The notes under the pieces were generated by a model, which did no database searches, had not been told where the DNA came from, and saw only the letters and a program-made list of their open reading frames with translations. Shown here in pieces: positions 34,753-34,818 of a DNA stretch of 34,818 nt; the first letter of the stretch is position 1, and each line of letters begins with the position of its first letter. The stretch spans positions 1 through 34,818 of the forward strand of contig SFJN01000003.1 in assembly GCA_004555055.1 (NCBI GenBank), given 5' to 3'. This stretch comes from Bacteroidales bacterium. Its GTDB lineage: Bacteria > Bacteroidota > Bacteroidia > Bacteroidales > Bacteroidaceae. The position numbers and the translations under genes are program-made.

Positions 34753-34818
34753 GGGGTGGTGGTATGTGGAGTGATGGGATGGTGATGTGCAGCCTTTCCG
34801 TTGGCTATATGGTAGGCG

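Noticed and set aside
34753..34818. Possible end of an upstream gene such as yicC
   Set aside because: Only 66 bases are available and no frame shows recognisable sequence.

Overview
The window looks like chromosomal DNA of a Bacteroidales bacterium, most probably of the Prevotella group. This rests on several things seen together: a ruvA-sprA pair, a BamD lipoprotein next to an Rpb6-type omega subunit, cydAB with the small DUF4492 protein, a meso-diaminopimelate dehydrogenase, and -7 boxes of the Bacteroidetes type (TAnnTTTG) ahead of several genes. No rRNA, tRNA, CRISPR array, phage or complete insertion sequence was recognised. The genes are mostly housekeeping; the unusual material is in the gaps.

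Layout. 1-285: the end of a MITE-like element. 487-3680: rpsP on the minus strand, diverging from bamD-rpoZ-DUF4293-ssb. 3.7-4.6 kb: two hairpins, then an acidic-linker lipoprotein. 4.8-8.2 kb (minus): bcp, a 53-residue DUF4492 gene, cydA, cydB, closed by a terminator. 8.6-12.5 kb: dnaG diverging from a glucosaminidase/LysM protein, followed by a small HEGAH membrane protein. 12.9-21.1 kb (minus): ruvA and the 2,500-residue SprA. 21.3-22.6 kb: a secreted tyrosine-phosphatase-like protein. 23.0-25.5 kb (minus): a six-SLBB polysaccharide export protein with a MITE directly upstream. 25.8-29.0 kb (minus): an unknown 212-residue gene, a ZapB-like coiled coil, zapA and rny. 29.0-29.9 kb: a gene-free, repeat-rich kilobase. 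29.9-34.8 kb (minus): gmk, nadD, an unknown gene, a YgiQ radical SAM protein and ddh.

How they fit together. Much of the window concerns the cell envelope: outer-membrane assembly (BamD), type IX secretion (SprA), peptidoglycan synthesis and turnover (Ddh, glucosaminidase), division (ZapA and a ZapB-like partner), polysaccharide export, and respiration at low oxygen (cytochrome bd with a peroxiredoxin). The rest serves replication, repair, translation and nucleotide or cofactor metabolism.

No clear new multigene system was found. The best candidates for undescribed biology are two families of short intergenic elements. One is a MITE-like element with 19-bp terminal inverted repeats (complete at 25510-25696, partial at 1-285, a lone end at 12510-12528). 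The other is a hairpin element built on an ACATCGGAC inverted repeat (3799-3859, 12589-12669, 29615-29697). Also of interest are the HEGAH membrane protein and the unknown gene linked to zapA.
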